Of a stretch of 64,000 bases of DNA, positions 55,090 to 63,763 are shown in pieces. Position 1 is the stretch's first letter; each line of letters begins with the position of its first letter. The stretch spans positions 496,001 through 560,000 of the forward strand of contig NZ_WWCM01000001.1 in NCBI RefSeq assembly GCF_009857915.1, read 5' to 3'. Origin of the DNA: Duganella qianjiadongensis. GTDB taxonomy: Bacteria; Pseudomonadota; Gammaproteobacteria; Burkholderiales; Burkholderiaceae_D. The notes below the pieces were generated by a model, which did no database searches, was not told the origin of the DNA, and was given only the letters and a program-made list of their open reading frames with translations. The translations under genes and the position numbers were made by a program.

Positions 55090-55890
55090 ATGCGTCAGTA
55101 TTCCTATACAGCATTGCTGTGCTGTGCAGCCAGCTGCATCGTGCTGCTGGGCGGATGTGCCAGCAGCACGCCGCAAACCGCTGCCGTGCGCGACTTTGCC
55201 GCACTGGCGCCCAAGCTGCAAAGCTATCACGAACTCACCGAACGCTACCGCTATACCTATCAGCGCGAACAGCCATTTCTCGATGCTGCCGCCGATGCGA
55301 GCGAACGCCAGCAGGACAGAGAACGCCAGCAGGCCTGCAATGATTTCGTCAAGCTGCAGAGCGGCGTACTGGCCTATATGCAGGCACTGGGCCGGCTGGC
55401 AGGCGACAAGCAGTATGATCTGGAAGATCAGGTCAAAGGCATGGCCGGCGGTATCCGCGCCTGGCCCGATAAAGGACTGGACGAGCGCCATGTGAACGCC
55501 TTTGCCGGTCTGACCCGCCTGCTGGCACGCAGCGTGACTGCCCCCGCGCAGCAAACGGCACTGCAGGACCTGTTGCGCGCTGCCGCGCCAGCCGTGCAGC
55601 AGCTGCTGGACGCCATGCAGAACCTGCTGCGTCTGTACCAGCGCAGCAGCGAGAACGAACAGGCCATCGTACTGGGCATGCTGGAAACCGAATTGCCCTA
55701 TGCCGATCCGCAGCGCCAGCGCCTGCTGCGCGCACTGGCCGGCGTGCTACAACAGGAAAAACGCCAGGAATACCATCTGTTCGGCCTGCGTAGCACGCTG
55801 GCCCGCCAGCATCTGGCAACCATCGCCGAACGCCATCAGGCCCTGCTGGCACAGCTGCCTGCCGCGCCTGCACCACAGGAGCGACCATGA
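55090..55890 (+). CDS. Lipoprotein of unknown function
   Basis: A 266-residue lipoprotein that I do not recognise. The signal peptide ends in the lipobox LLGGC (C at about 23), giving a membrane-anchored periplasmic protein; the residue after Cys is Ala, so outer-membrane sorting is expected. The body is entirely helical with many Gln, Arg and Ala (SERQQDRERQQACNDFVKLQ, QQLLDAMQNLLRLYQRSSENEQ), suggesting a long bundle. The start is preceded by GGAG. It overlaps the next gene by 4 bases and is followed by a DksA-like gene: a three-gene cassette. Confidence 0.8.
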   Translation: MRQYSYTALLCCAASCIVLLGGCASSTPQTAAVRDFAALAPKLQSYHELTERYRYTYQREQPFLDAAADASERQQDRERQQACNDFVKLQSGVLAYMQALGRLAGDKQYDLEDQVKGMAGGIRAWPDKGLDERHVNAFAGLTRLLARSVTAPAQQTALQDLLRAAAPAVQQLLDAMQNLLRLYQRSSENEQAIVLGMLETELPYADPQRQRLLRALAGVLQQEKRQEYHLFGLRSTLARQHLATIAERHQALLAQLPAAPAPQERP

Positions 55891-56303
55891 ACAGCGCCAC
55901 TGACATCGAAACACTCGCCGGCCAGCTCAGCGACTGCGCCAATGCCCTGCACCGCCGCATTCTGCAGGCCATGCGTCCGCCGGCCGCAGCGCAGGCACAG
56001 ATACAGGCCCTGTTCGGCCGGGAAGTAGCCCTGCGCTCCTGCGCCAACGGCCTGTACCTCGATGCCGCCCGGCTGGCGGCCAGCGGGCTCGATCCGGCCC
56101 GTCAGCAGGTGCTAGCCGTGACGGCCCGGGCACAGCTAACGCTGGAGCGGATACAGCACATCAAGGATGTATTCGATTTCAGCGCCGAGCTGCTGGCACT
56201 GGGCGCGGCCATCGCCAGCGGTAAGCCGGAACACCTGCTCAGGCCGCTGGAAAACCTCAAGCACCAGCTAGCCGCACTGGGCCATGCGCCCCCTGAAGGC
56301 TGA
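55887..56303 (+). CDS. Small helical protein of unknown function
   Basis: A 138-residue soluble protein that I do not recognise; no signal peptide, no motif. It is Ala/Leu-rich and helical (QLSDCANALHRRILQAM, ARAQLTLERIQHIKDVFDFSAELLALGAAIASG), with a single Cys. The start overlaps the lipoprotein gene (ATGA) behind GGAG, so the two are translated together, and a DksA-like gene follows after 49 bases. A partner or cytoplasmic adaptor of the lipoprotein is one possibility, though a cytoplasmic protein and a periplasmic one could not meet directly. Confidence 0.75.
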   Translation: MNSATDIETLAGQLSDCANALHRRILQAMRPPAAAQAQIQALFGREVALRSCANGLYLDAARLAASGLDPARQQVLAVTARAQLTLERIQHIKDVFDFSAELLALGAAIASGKPEHLLRPLENLKHQLAALGHAPPEG

Positions 56304-56352
56304 ACAAATCGGCGCAAGCCCGGTCTAAGAAAAGGCAACAGGGAGCAGCGCG

Positions 56353-56739
56353 ATGAACGGACTGGAATCACAGCAATTACTGAACTTGCAGGAAAATCTG
56401 CGGCAGAACTATGCCAGCCTGCTGGCCCAGCTTGCCGATGAAACCCTGCATACCGCAGCCCTGCGCCGCCCCCTGCCGCACGAAACGCAGGCTTCGCCGG
56501 CCGACAATGCAAGTCAGCGCAACCTGGAAGCCCAGAACATGGAGGCAGCCGCCCACACGCTGCAGCAGTTGCAGAGTGTGCGCCATGCGCTGGCCAAGTT
56601 TGCCGAAGCCAGCTATGGGCTGTGTGAAAACTGCGGAGATCCTATCGGCTACTCGCGCCTGCAGGCGCGGCCCGATGCACGCTTGTGCATCGCCTGCCAG
56701 ACCCGTGCCGAACAGCAGGGGCGCGGCCGACTGGCCTAG
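56353..56739 (+). CDS. DksA/TraR-family zinc-finger protein
   Basis: A 128-residue protein with a coiled-coil-like N-terminal helix (NLQENLRQNYASLLAQL) and a C4 zinc finger: C91, C94, C112 and C115 in CENCGDPI and CIACQTRAE. DksA-family proteins enter the RNA polymerase secondary channel with ppGpp. It is shorter than DksA (151) and lacks the two Asp at the coiled-coil tip in the expected DxxDxA form; the tip region (about 40-55) is Pro/Ala-rich. It may be a DksA paralogue for stress conditions. Shares a transcript with the preceding two genes. Confidence 0.85.
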   Translation: MNGLESQQLLNLQENLRQNYASLLAQLADETLHTAALRRPLPHETQASPADNASQRNLEAQNMEAAAHTLQQLQSVRHALAKFAEASYGLCENCGDPIGYSRLQARPDARLCIACQTRAEQQGRGRLA

Positions 56740-56772
56740 GCGGGACAGCAGGGTATCGGCCAGTTCAGCGCT

Positions 56773-57129
56773 TTAATCGCGCCATGGCTGGCTACGGATC
56801 TTGGCGACCTGCCGTTGCGCCAGCAACCGCCACAGCTGCAGAGCATCCGCCTGTTTCAGCGCCTGCATGGTACGCGGCGTAGCCAGCGCAATTTCGCAAT
56901 CGCGGTCCGACCATTCGGCGAAGCGCACATCGCCGCCGCCGGACACTTCCACTTCATACATCAGCCCGTCATCATAGCCGAAACGCAGCACGGCACTGCC
57001 GGGGCCGCCATCGGGATTTGCCACCTTGCCGCTATACACGTCCGCCAGCGCTGCCGCCATCTGGGCTTCGGACGGTGCCCGCACATCGCGGCCATCGGGG
57101 CGCGTAAGCTCTAGCCATGCCTGTGTCAT
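56773..57129 (-). CDS. Conserved-looking hypothetical protein
   Basis: A 118-residue acidic, soluble protein without signal peptide. It starts MTQAWLELTRPDGRD at an ATG behind TAGGAGA (an upstream in-frame start lacks a site). A beta-rich centre, AVLRFGYDDGLMYEVEVSGG and FAEWSDRDCEIA, is followed by a helical C terminus (RTMQALKQADALQLWRLLAQRQ). The Gly-Gly and FAEW features loosely resemble small immunity-type folds, but no toxin gene is adjacent. I do not recognise the family. It is convergent with the DksA-like gene. Confidence 0.65.
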   Translation of the reverse strand: MTQAWLELTRPDGRDVRAPSEAQMAAALADVYSGKVANPDGGPGSAVLRFGYDDGLMYEVEVSGGGDVRFAEWSDRDCEIALATPRTMQALKQADALQLWRLLAQRQVAKIRSQPWRD

Positions 57130-57288
57130 TGACGCATCTCCTATCAGAACGCGCGGTTGCAACGGCTGCTGATTGATAACCTGATGCGCCTATCATACCG
57201 AAAAAAGGGCGGCGTGCAGGTGGCGTCTCGCATAAGCAACAATCAGGCAACAACAGTGCCGAAACAGCATGATTGCCTGCCAAAGCGC

Positions 57289-58152
57289 TTACCAGTAGGC
57301 TGGCGCCGCGTAGCTGGAAGAGGCCATGGCTGGCGGTGCGCTCGTCCACTGGCGCGGATCGACGCGGTAGTACTTGCTCAGCTCGGCATACAGTGCAGCG
57401 TGATGTTCTGCCATCTGATGCGGTTTTTCGAAAAAGGTTTCCGTCGCCACGGCAAAAAATTCGGCGGGACTGCTGGCACCGTAGGGGTCGATTACCGTGT
57501 GCTGCCGGTACAGGGCATGCAGGCGCAGATCGTGGTAGTCGCGCGATAGCACTTCGGACCATACACGGTAGCTGGCCGGATTACCCAGATAGGGCGCGCC
57601 GTTGGCGCGGCCCGATTCGCTGTCGAGCTGATGGGCAAACTCATGCAGCACCACATTATGGCCGTCGCTCCAGTCGGACATGCCGCGCAGCACGGCATCC
57701 CATGCCAGCACTACCCGCCCGTCATCCCATGATTCGCCCAGCATGCTCTGATGGCCAGGCGTCACCACGCCAGCGGGGCCCACATGGGCACGCGGCGCGA
57801 CAAATTCTGTGGGATACAGCAATATCGTGTGCAGCGCCGGATACACCTTGCTGGGGCGGTTCAGTAACAGCATGCAGGCTTGCGCAGCAATCAGCACGGC
57901 CATGTCGTCGCTCACTTCCAGCCCTTCGCAGCCGATGAATTTCTTCTCGTGCAGGAACTGCCTTATCAGCCGCTGCAACTGCTGCTGCAATTCCGCCGGC
58001 ATACGCCGGTAGACTGGCAGATAGTGCGCCAGCGTCGCCTGCGCAGCGGCGGGCAAAGGCTGGGCCAGCACGCGGCGCAAGCGCCAGCGCGGGTAATACA
58101 GCGGCAACGCTATCAGCAGCGCCGTCAAAGCTATCCAGAGCAGTGCATCCAT
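57289..58152 (-). CDS. M90-family zinc peptidase, MtfA-like
   Basis: A 287-residue protein with an N-terminal hydrophobic helix (about 4-20). The zinc motif HEFAH (170-174) is followed by QLDSESGRANGAPYL, and ASSPAEFFAVATETFFE supplies the third ligand region, as in E. coli MtfA. MtfA is a cytoplasmic peptidase that binds the Mlc repressor and so links to glucose uptake; here the extra N-terminal helix suggests membrane attachment. CEGLEVSDDMAVLIAAQACMLLL is characteristic of the family. It stands alone between two hypothetical genes. Confidence 0.9.
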   Translation of the reverse strand: MDALLWIALTALLIALPLYYPRWRLRRVLAQPLPAAAQATLAHYLPVYRRMPAELQQQLQRLIRQFLHEKKFIGCEGLEVSDDMAVLIAAQACMLLLNRPSKVYPALHTILLYPTEFVAPRAHVGPAGVVTPGHQSMLGESWDDGRVVLAWDAVLRGMSDWSDGHNVVLHEFAHQLDSESGRANGAPYLGNPASYRVWSEVLSRDYHDLRLHALYRQHTVIDPYGASSPAEFFAVATETFFEKPHQMAEHHAALYAELSKYYRVDPRQWTSAPPAMASSSYAAPAYW

Positions 58153-58219
58153 CCGTCGCGCATCCGTCAGAGTTCAAGTCCAGCCTACATGGGGCGTTGC
58201 AGCGGCTTTTCAATATGCA

Positions 58220-58242
58220 AACAGCCGGACATGCCGGCTGTT
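58220..58242 (-). terminator. Hairpin after the winged-helix regulator gene
   Basis: Perfect 9-bp arms (58220-58228 and 58234-58242) around ACATG, 26 bases past the stop of the regulator gene on the minus strand. Only three T residues follow, so termination strength is uncertain. Confidence 0.5.
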
Positions 58243-58267
58243 CATCATACCTGCTCCGGCCACAGGC

Positions 58268-58885
58268 TCACATGCCGTGCTCTTTCTGCTGCGCCGGTGC
58301 TGTACCGAACAGGGCCGCCACGAGCGGATCGCGCATGACAGGGCTGCGATTAACCCGGATCGCATAGTGGGTATCGTCGGCCAGAATGTGGAAGTGGCGG
58401 CCGGCACCGGCCATGGCCTGTTCGCGCAGACCGGGACGCTCCTTGCGCGCAGGCGCGCCTTCGCGTTTGGGCTGGACGATGGCGGCCAGAAATGCACGCA
58501 CCCGTTCCGGATCGGGCGTCAGCTGGTACACGGCTTTGCCCAGATAGGTGGCCGTGCCCTCGACATAGCGCGCCAGTTCGATCACGCCGGCCTCGCGCAG
58601 GTCGCGTATGTATTTGCGTGCACCGGATGGCGAAAACTTGAGAAACCACGCAATCTCGTCGGCCAGCATTTCATGCAGTTGCAGTTCGCCTATCAGCTTC
58701 TGCATGTTTTCGATGCGGCGCATGGTGGCCGAGGTAGAGCGCACGCGCTCGATAGAGGCCATGCACAGGCCCGGCTTGCGGTCGATAGGTGGGGCCGGAC
58801 GCTCTATCAGTCCGGAGGATTTATGAGGGGCGGCTGATACTGGCATGATGTCCGGCCCCGACTGGGTTGGTCGCTCTGCATACAT
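58268..58885 (-). CDS. Winged helix-turn-helix regulator of unknown target
   Basis: A 205-residue protein. Residues about 1-50 are disordered and Pro-rich. The centre resembles an ArsR/MarR-like winged helix: ELQLHEMLADEIAWFLKFSPSGARKYIRDLREAGVIELARYVEG, the repeat of recognition helix and wing. The C terminus (about 130-205) is basic and ends AQQKEHGM. No ligand motif is visible. The ATG at 58885 is behind AAGGAG, which excludes the longer upstream frame. It diverges from ompA, so the 303-base gap may contain its operator. Confidence 0.75.
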   Translation of the reverse strand: MYAERPTQSGPDIMPVSAAPHKSSGLIERPAPPIDRKPGLCMASIERVRSTSATMRRIENMQKLIGELQLHEMLADEIAWFLKFSPSGARKYIRDLREAGVIELARYVEGTATYLGKAVYQLTPDPERVRAFLAAIVQPKREGAPARKERPGLREQAMAGAGRHFHILADDTHYAIRVNRSPVMRDPLVAALFGTAPAQQKEHGM

Positions 58886-59188
58886 GGATACACTCCTTAT
58901 CTCTATTGCCCGATCTGCTCGCAGCGTACGCGCTACTCTGGCGTCAAGGATGACGGCAGGCAGCGTTTCGGTCTGTGCGGCAGCGAACATTGCTCACAGA
59001 AGCTGTGCTTACCTATGTGACCCGTGGCAATGCGGGAAGTTGCAGCGAATGTGGCGCGATTGAGATAGCTCAAGCTTTCGTGCGTCAGCGTACGGATGAG
59101 CCTCAACTATCGGCCTAATCTCCACTCCAATAACGGTTTCCGGCCATCGGTGCCGGCCTACTCCCCCATCAAGAAACGGAGCGACACT
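58886..59188. other. Divergent intergenic region, regulator and ompA
   Basis: About 300 bases with no supportable gene. It should hold the promoters of the winged-helix regulator and of ompA. A GC-rich dyad GGCC-N-GGCC near 59140-59160 lies in the ompA leader; otherwise no clear -10/-35 pair or long hairpin was recognised. Confidence 0.4.
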
Positions 59189-60232
59189 GTGAAATACACC
59201 CATCTAGCCCTGCCCATCGCCACCGCACTGTGCCTACCCTGTCTGGCACAGGCGCAGGATCCCGTGATCAACCCATCGTGGTATCTTCAGCCCAGCCTCA
59301 ACGCGCTCAAGCCCGATAGCGATTTCGGCACCAGCCAGCGCGGTTACGGGCTAGGCTTGCGTATCGGCAAACCCGTCAGCGAGGCATGGGATGTACAACT
59401 GGGCACCAGCTATGCGCGCTCGCGCGATAACGGACGGCGCTACCAGCAGAACACGCTCGGCATTGATGGGCTGTATCTGTTTTCGCGCCAGTCTTTCCGT
59501 CCCTTCCTGCTGATCGGTGCGGGGGCGGAGCGGGACAAGAGCAATCTGCCGCTACTGGCAGAACGCAGCAAGACGTCGCCCTATCTGAGCGCCGGCTTCG
59601 GCTTTCAGGCCGATCTGAGCGATCAGGTCAGCGTGCAGGCCGACCTGCGCAATGTGCATGGCTTTTTGCGCGGTGATGCCTTCCCCAGCAGCAAGAGCAA
59701 TAATTACTACGCCACCGTCGGTCTGAATATCGCCTTCAACGCGCCGCCCAGGCCAGCGCCGGTAGCGCCGCCACCGCCACCTCCTCCCGTCGCGGCCGAA
59801 CCACCGCCGCCGCCACCAGCGCCCGTTCCGACACCGCCACCACCGGCGCGCTTCGAAAAAATCACCATGTCGGCCACCGAACTGTTTGCTTTTGATAGCG
59901 CACAATTGCAGGATGGCCAGCCCAAACTGGACGAGATCGCCAATCTGCTGACGTCCCATCCTTCCATCGAACAGGTGGTGATTACGGGCCACACGGACCG
60001 GCTGGGCAACGCAGGCTACAACCAGAAGCTATCGGAACGGCGCGCTCAGGCCGTAAAGGACTATCTGGTCGGCAAAGGCGTCGCTGACCAGCGCCTGCGG
60101 GCCGTGGGCAAAGGCGCAGCCGACCCCGTCGCCCAGTGCAAGCAGAAGCAGCGCAGTGCACTGATCGCCTGCCTCGCACCTAACCGCCGCGTGGAAGTCG
60201 AGCAGATCACGGTCGAACGCCGCGTTCAATAA
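59189..60232 (+). CDS. OmpA-family outer membrane protein
   Basis: A 347-residue outer-membrane protein. A signal peptide ends near AQAQ (about 22); residues 25-205 form an eight-strand-type beta-barrel (GYGLGLRIGKPVSEAWDVQLG, ending YYATVGLNIAF). A long Pro/Ala linker (about 208-250) leads to the C-terminal OmpA domain with TGHTDRLGNAGYNQKLSERRA, which binds peptidoglycan. Insertion PVAQCKQKQRSALIACLAPNRRVEVE is the usual cysteine pair. GTG at 59189 behind ACGGAG is chosen; the frame runs 31 codons further upstream but that part is not signal-like. Confidence 0.93.
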   Translation: MKYTHLALPIATALCLPCLAQAQDPVINPSWYLQPSLNALKPDSDFGTSQRGYGLGLRIGKPVSEAWDVQLGTSYARSRDNGRRYQQNTLGIDGLYLFSRQSFRPFLLIGAGAERDKSNLPLLAERSKTSPYLSAGFGFQADLSDQVSVQADLRNVHGFLRGDAFPSSKSNNYYATVGLNIAFNAPPRPAPVAPPPPPPPVAAEPPPPPPAPVPTPPPPARFEKITMSATELFAFDSAQLQDGQPKLDEIANLLTSHPSIEQVVITGHTDRLGNAGYNQKLSERRAQAVKDYLVGKGVADQRLRAVGKGAADPVAQCKQKQRSALIACLAPNRRVEVEQITVERRVQ

Positions 60233-60258
60233 ACGCGCCGGCGACAGCGGAGGCTGGT

Positions 60259-61122
60259 ATGCAGAACTCACTTTACCGGCTGCTGCATGCCACTTGCAAC
60301 GACTGGCTGACGCACCGCGCTGCCAGCAAGGGCGCGGCGCTGGCTTTCTACACGCTGTTCTCGCTGGCCCCCGTACTGCTGCTGGTGCTGGCCATAGCCG
60401 GCAGCCTGTATGGCGAAGCGGCGGCGCGCGGTCAGCTGTTCGGTGAACTGCGCAGCCTGCTCGGCAAGGATGGCGCGCAGGCCATAGAACTATTGCTGGC
60501 CGGTGCGCGTAACCCTGCAGCCGGACGCTGGGCGACAGCGCTGGCAGCGGCCATCCTGCTGGTCGGCGCGACGACTGTCTTTGCGGAACTGAAAGCTAGC
60601 CTCGACGAAATCTGGCACATCACGCCGGTACGCGATAACGCACTGCTGGCCATGTTGCGTACCCGCCTGCTGTCATTCGGCATGATACTGGTGCTGGCGT
60701 TTCTGCTGCTGGTATCGCTGGCGCTAAGCGCTGCCCTGAGCGTGCTAGACCAGCTAGGCGCCGCCGATAACCGCTATCTGGCGGCGGTGCTGGGACTGTT
60801 CAATTCACTGTTCGCCTATCTCGTCATCAGCGCATTGTTCGCTGCAATCTTCAAGTGGCTGCCCCAGGTGCGGCTGGCCTGGCGTGACGTGCTGACCGGT
60901 GCGCTCGGCACGGCGGCACTATTCACACTGGGCAAGCATCTGATCGGGGTGTATATCGGTCACAGTGCACTGGCCGACAGCTATGGCGCTGCCAGCGCCA
61001 TGGTGGCACTGCTGCTGTGGGTGTACTACTCGGCACAGATATTCTTTCTCGGTGCCGAGTTCACGCGCCAGTATGCCTTGCAGTACGGCAGCTTGCGTCA
61101 GGTCCGAGGCTATGCAGCTTAG
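60259..61122 (+). CDS. YihY/UPF0761 inner membrane protein
   Basis: A 287-residue membrane protein with about six transmembrane helices, in the YihY (formerly BrkB/ribonuclease BN) family. Family marks are ASKGAALAFYTLFSLAPVLLL at the start, GATTVFAELKASLDEIWH, and AYGAASAMVALLLWVYYSAQIFFLGAEFTRQYA near the end (here with DSYGAAS). The old name RNase BN is an error; function is unknown, possibly transport. It lies 26 bases after ompA on the same strand and likely shares its transcript. Confidence 0.93.
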   Translation: MQNSLYRLLHATCNDWLTHRAASKGAALAFYTLFSLAPVLLLVLAIAGSLYGEAAARGQLFGELRSLLGKDGAQAIELLLAGARNPAAGRWATALAAAILLVGATTVFAELKASLDEIWHITPVRDNALLAMLRTRLLSFGMILVLAFLLLVSLALSAALSVLDQLGAADNRYLAAVLGLFNSLFAYLVISALFAAIFKWLPQVRLAWRDVLTGALGTAALFTLGKHLIGVYIGHSALADSYGAASAMVALLLWVYYSAQIFFLGAEFTRQYALQYGSLRQVRGYAA

Positions 61123-61127
61123 ACGCA

Positions 61128-61421
61128 CTATTGCTGGCGGCAGCGCCAGTAGTGGCCAGCCGATGCAACGGGCAGATCGGCCACGGGCACGCTGCTGGCC
61201 AGCGCCAGCTGGTCCGCTTCACGCAGGCGCGCATCGGGCGCTAGCACACGCGCAATCACGGCAGGGCTGACGCCTATCGTGCGCAGAAATTCCACGGCAT
61301 GGGCCGTGCCCAGATCCCGCTGCATCGTGAGTGCCTGACGCACGATATGCTCGAGCGACTGCCAGCCCGCAGCTTCTGCTCCGTCCTGCCACGGCTGGCG
61401 TCTTTCGTGTTCGGGTTCCAT
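61128..61421 (-). CDS. Small hypothetical protein
   Basis: A 97-residue soluble protein starting MEPEHERRQPWQDG at an ATG behind AGGGGG. The middle is helical (LEHIVRQALTMQRDLGTAHAVEFLRTIGVSPAVIARVLAP). DARLREADQLALAS may form a second helix. No known domain is recognised; the helical core faintly recalls small antitoxin or regulator-like proteins. It lies 5 bases from the end of the convergent yihY gene. Confidence 0.6.
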   Translation of the reverse strand: MEPEHERRQPWQDGAEAAGWQSLEHIVRQALTMQRDLGTAHAVEFLRTIGVSPAVIARVLAPDARLREADQLALASSVPVADLPVASAGHYWRCRQQ

Positions 61422-61541
61422 GGCATCCCCCTGTTGCAATAGCCGGCCAGCCCCATGCTGACGCGAGCCCATGCTCCCATCTTAGCCAAGTTTCGGCACT
61501 AGACAAGTCATGACGCAACAGGACGATGCCGGGGTGGCCGC

Positions 61542-61853
61542 TTACTTCACGTGGATATCATTCTTGACGGCTTTTACCCCTTTCACACTGCGGGCAATTT
61601 CGGCCGCCTTGGCCATATCGTCAGGCTGAGCCACAAAGCCGCTCAGCTGCACGGTGCCCTTGAAGGTCTCGACATTGATCTCGGTGGACTTCAGGCTAGG
61701 CTCATTGAAGATGCCCGCTTTTACCTTGGTGGTGATGACGGAATCGTCGACATATTCACCTGTGCCCTCGCGCGTGGGCGTGGGCGCACAACCGGCCGCA
61801 GACAGCAGGGTTACGGTGAATAAAGCAGTCGCAATATGTCGGGTCAGTTTCAT
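61542..61853 (-). CDS. BON-domain lipoprotein
   Basis: A 103-residue periplasmic lipoprotein, OsmY/DolP-like. The lipobox LSAAGC ends the signal peptide; one BON domain follows (about 35-100) with DDSVITTKVKAGIFNEPSLKSTEINVETFKGTVQLSGFVAQ and AEIARSVKGVKAVKNDI. BON domains bind membranes or scaffold envelope proteins. The ATG at 61853 has AAGGAGA at good spacing; codons further upstream in frame are not signal-like. It diverges from a glycine-zipper lipoprotein, so the pair may respond to envelope stress together. Confidence 0.93.
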   Translation of the reverse strand: MKLTRHIATALFTVTLLSAAGCAPTPTREGTGEYVDDSVITTKVKAGIFNEPSLKSTEINVETFKGTVQLSGFVAQPDDMAKAAEIARSVKGVKAVKNDIHVK

Positions 61854-62065
61854 GGCATTCTCCTTGTGATGTTGTGATGTCGGATCAGTTGTCACTTGCT
61901 ATCCGGCGATCTGTGCGATCACCGTTGTCTGACGTTTTACGCTCTATCCCGACTGTACTCCGTACGCTAGCGTACGAAAGCGGCGTTTCCCTCATGGGTG
62001 CAGCAGCGCACAGACCTTGCTCAGCGCTCGGCTTACCCTGTGGACATTATTTAAGGAGGAATACC

Positions 62066-62518
62066 ATGCGCACCATGACTACGACTATCAGCGTCCTGCT
62101 CGCCTCTGCCGCCCTGCTGGGCGGCTGCGCCAGCAACCGTCCGCCCGCCCAGCAAGGCTATTACAGCAACCCTGCAGAGTCGGCCAGTTTTGGCACCATC
62201 GATGCCATCAAGATGGTTGCCGTGAACGATAGCAACAGCGGTACCGGTGCCGTGGCGGGTGGCGTAGTCGGTGCTTTGCTGGGCAATCAGGTGGGTTCCG
62301 GTAGCGGACGCACCGCCGCCACGGTCGCCGGCGCGGTAGGCGGCGCCCTGGTCGGCAACAATATCGAAAGCCAGCGCAAGGCCCAGTCGCGCCAGCAATA
62401 CCAGATCAGCGTGCGCATGGACAATGGCGACTACCGCATCATCAATCAGGATGTGCTCGACGATCTGCGCGTGGGCAACCGCGTGCGCCTGATCGATGGG
62501 CGCGTGTATCGCTATTGA
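62066..62518 (+). CDS. Glycine-zipper outer membrane lipoprotein
   Basis: A 150-residue lipoprotein with lipobox LLGGC (C about 20), a short linker, then the glycine-zipper 2TM domain: GTGAVAGGVVGALLGNQVGSGSGRT and AGAVGGALVGNNIESQ, and a C-terminal domain (SVRMDNGDYRIINQ). This is the SlyB/Pal-like family known as 17 kDa surface antigen. The ATG at 62066 is behind a strong AAGGAGGA; the frame is open upstream but not signal-like. It diverges from the BON lipoprotein across about 210 bases. Confidence 0.92.
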   Translation: MRTMTTTISVLLASAALLGGCASNRPPAQQGYYSNPAESASFGTIDAIKMVAVNDSNSGTGAVAGGVVGALLGNQVGSGSGRTAATVAGAVGGALVGNNIESQRKAQSRQQYQISVRMDNGDYRIINQDVLDDLRVGNRVRLIDGRVYRY

Positions 62519-62591
62519 GTAGTGCGGCTAGCGCAGCGCTGATACCCGTATTGCAGCGCCGGACTGACGAGGTCTGGCCGATAGCCGCGCT

Positions 62592-63749
62592 TCATGCAGC
62601 GCGGCTATCGGCGCCGTGCGGAAGAGGTGGCAGTTCATGCACCACCAGCGGGGTATCCTCGCTCACCTGGCTGAGCCAGCCCGCTACCTCGATGGCGCGC
62701 AAGGCATCCTGATAACCCTGCTGCCAGCGCCATTCGATCGAACCCTGGGAAAAATTGATATCCTTGGCCGCCATATTCCAGTCGCGGCCTGCATACGGCA
62801 GGCGCACCACGTGCAGCGTGGAACCGCAGCCCAGCTCGGCCAGATCGCGTGCCCCCTGCTCGCTCTTTGCGTGTTCGGGCAAGGCCAGATACAGATCGCG
62901 GATTTTTTGCTGCATGCGGTGGCGCTTGACGTAATCATCGAGATGGCGCTGGGAACGCGAGGCAAAAGTCACATCCTTCTGCCGCGTCTGCACTTCGTCC
63001 AGCGTGCTTGGTTCGCGCCCGTCGGCACTCCACAGGTCCACCATGAAGCATAAGGTATCGATATGCTCGTTATCGTCGAGCACAGTTTCCAGCGGCGTAT
63101 TCGAATACAGCCCGCCATCCCAGTACAGATCGCCGTCGATGCGCACCGGCGGGAAGCCCGGTGGCAAGGCGCCGCTGGCACGGATATGGTCGGCGCTGAT
63201 GGTCTGCTGGCGATTGTCGAAACTGCGCAGCGTGCCGCAGGTGACCTTGAGCGCATTCACAGTCAGGCGCATGCCGCCCGGCTGGTTCAGGTATTCCCAG
63301 TCGATCAGCCGGTTCAGCGTAGTTTCCAGCTCGCTGGTATCGTAGAAACTGGCCTGCTCCGGCGCCACCGCTATGCCGAGCGGAAATGCGCTGGGCCAGC
63401 GCGGCCGGAAGAAGCCGGGTACGCCGCGCAGCAAGGTGTCCCAGGTTTGCAGCAGAACATTCGAGCGCCGCTGCATATCCGGCACGCGGCGCATATCGTA
63501 GCTGTCGCGATGGGCGATGCCCTGCCAGAAGGCGCGCAGATGCTCCAGCCGCGTTTCATGGGGATTGCCGGCCAAAATAGCCGCATTGATGGCACCGATC
63601 GAGGTGCCCACTATCCACTCCGGTGCCAGACCATGTTCGTGCATGGCCTGAAATACGCCTGCCTGATAGGCGCCCAGCGCACCGCCGCCCTGCAGCACCA
63701 GCACCACGCGCATGCGCGCCGGATTCAGATTCTGTCCCAGCTTGCTCAT
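62592..63749 (-). CDS. Patatin-like phospholipase
   Basis: A 385-residue cytoplasmic or membrane-associated lipid acyl hydrolase. The oxyanion GGGALGAYQAG is at 21-31, the nucleophile S50 in GTSIG, and the catalytic Asp in DGGLYSNTPL (near 200). The C-terminal third (about 290-385, with KRHRMQQKIRDLYLALP and SQGSIEWRW) is the DUF3734 extension seen in proteobacterial patatins linked to PHA and lipid metabolism. The ATG at 63749 with GGGAG is chosen. A terminator-like hairpin lies directly before its ribosome site. Confidence 0.92.
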   Translation of the reverse strand: MSKLGQNLNPARMRVVLVLQGGGALGAYQAGVFQAMHEHGLAPEWIVGTSIGAINAAILAGNPHETRLEHLRAFWQGIAHRDSYDMRRVPDMQRRSNVLLQTWDTLLRGVPGFFRPRWPSAFPLGIAVAPEQASFYDTSELETTLNRLIDWEYLNQPGGMRLTVNALKVTCGTLRSFDNRQQTISADHIRASGALPPGFPPVRIDGDLYWDGGLYSNTPLETVLDDNEHIDTLCFMVDLWSADGREPSTLDEVQTRQKDVTFASRSQRHLDDYVKRHRMQQKIRDLYLALPEHAKSEQGARDLAELGCGSTLHVVRLPYAGRDWNMAAKDINFSQGSIEWRWQQGYQDALRAIEVAGWLSQVSEDTPLVVHELPPLPHGADSRAA

Positions 63750-63763
63750 CCATCTACTCCCAA

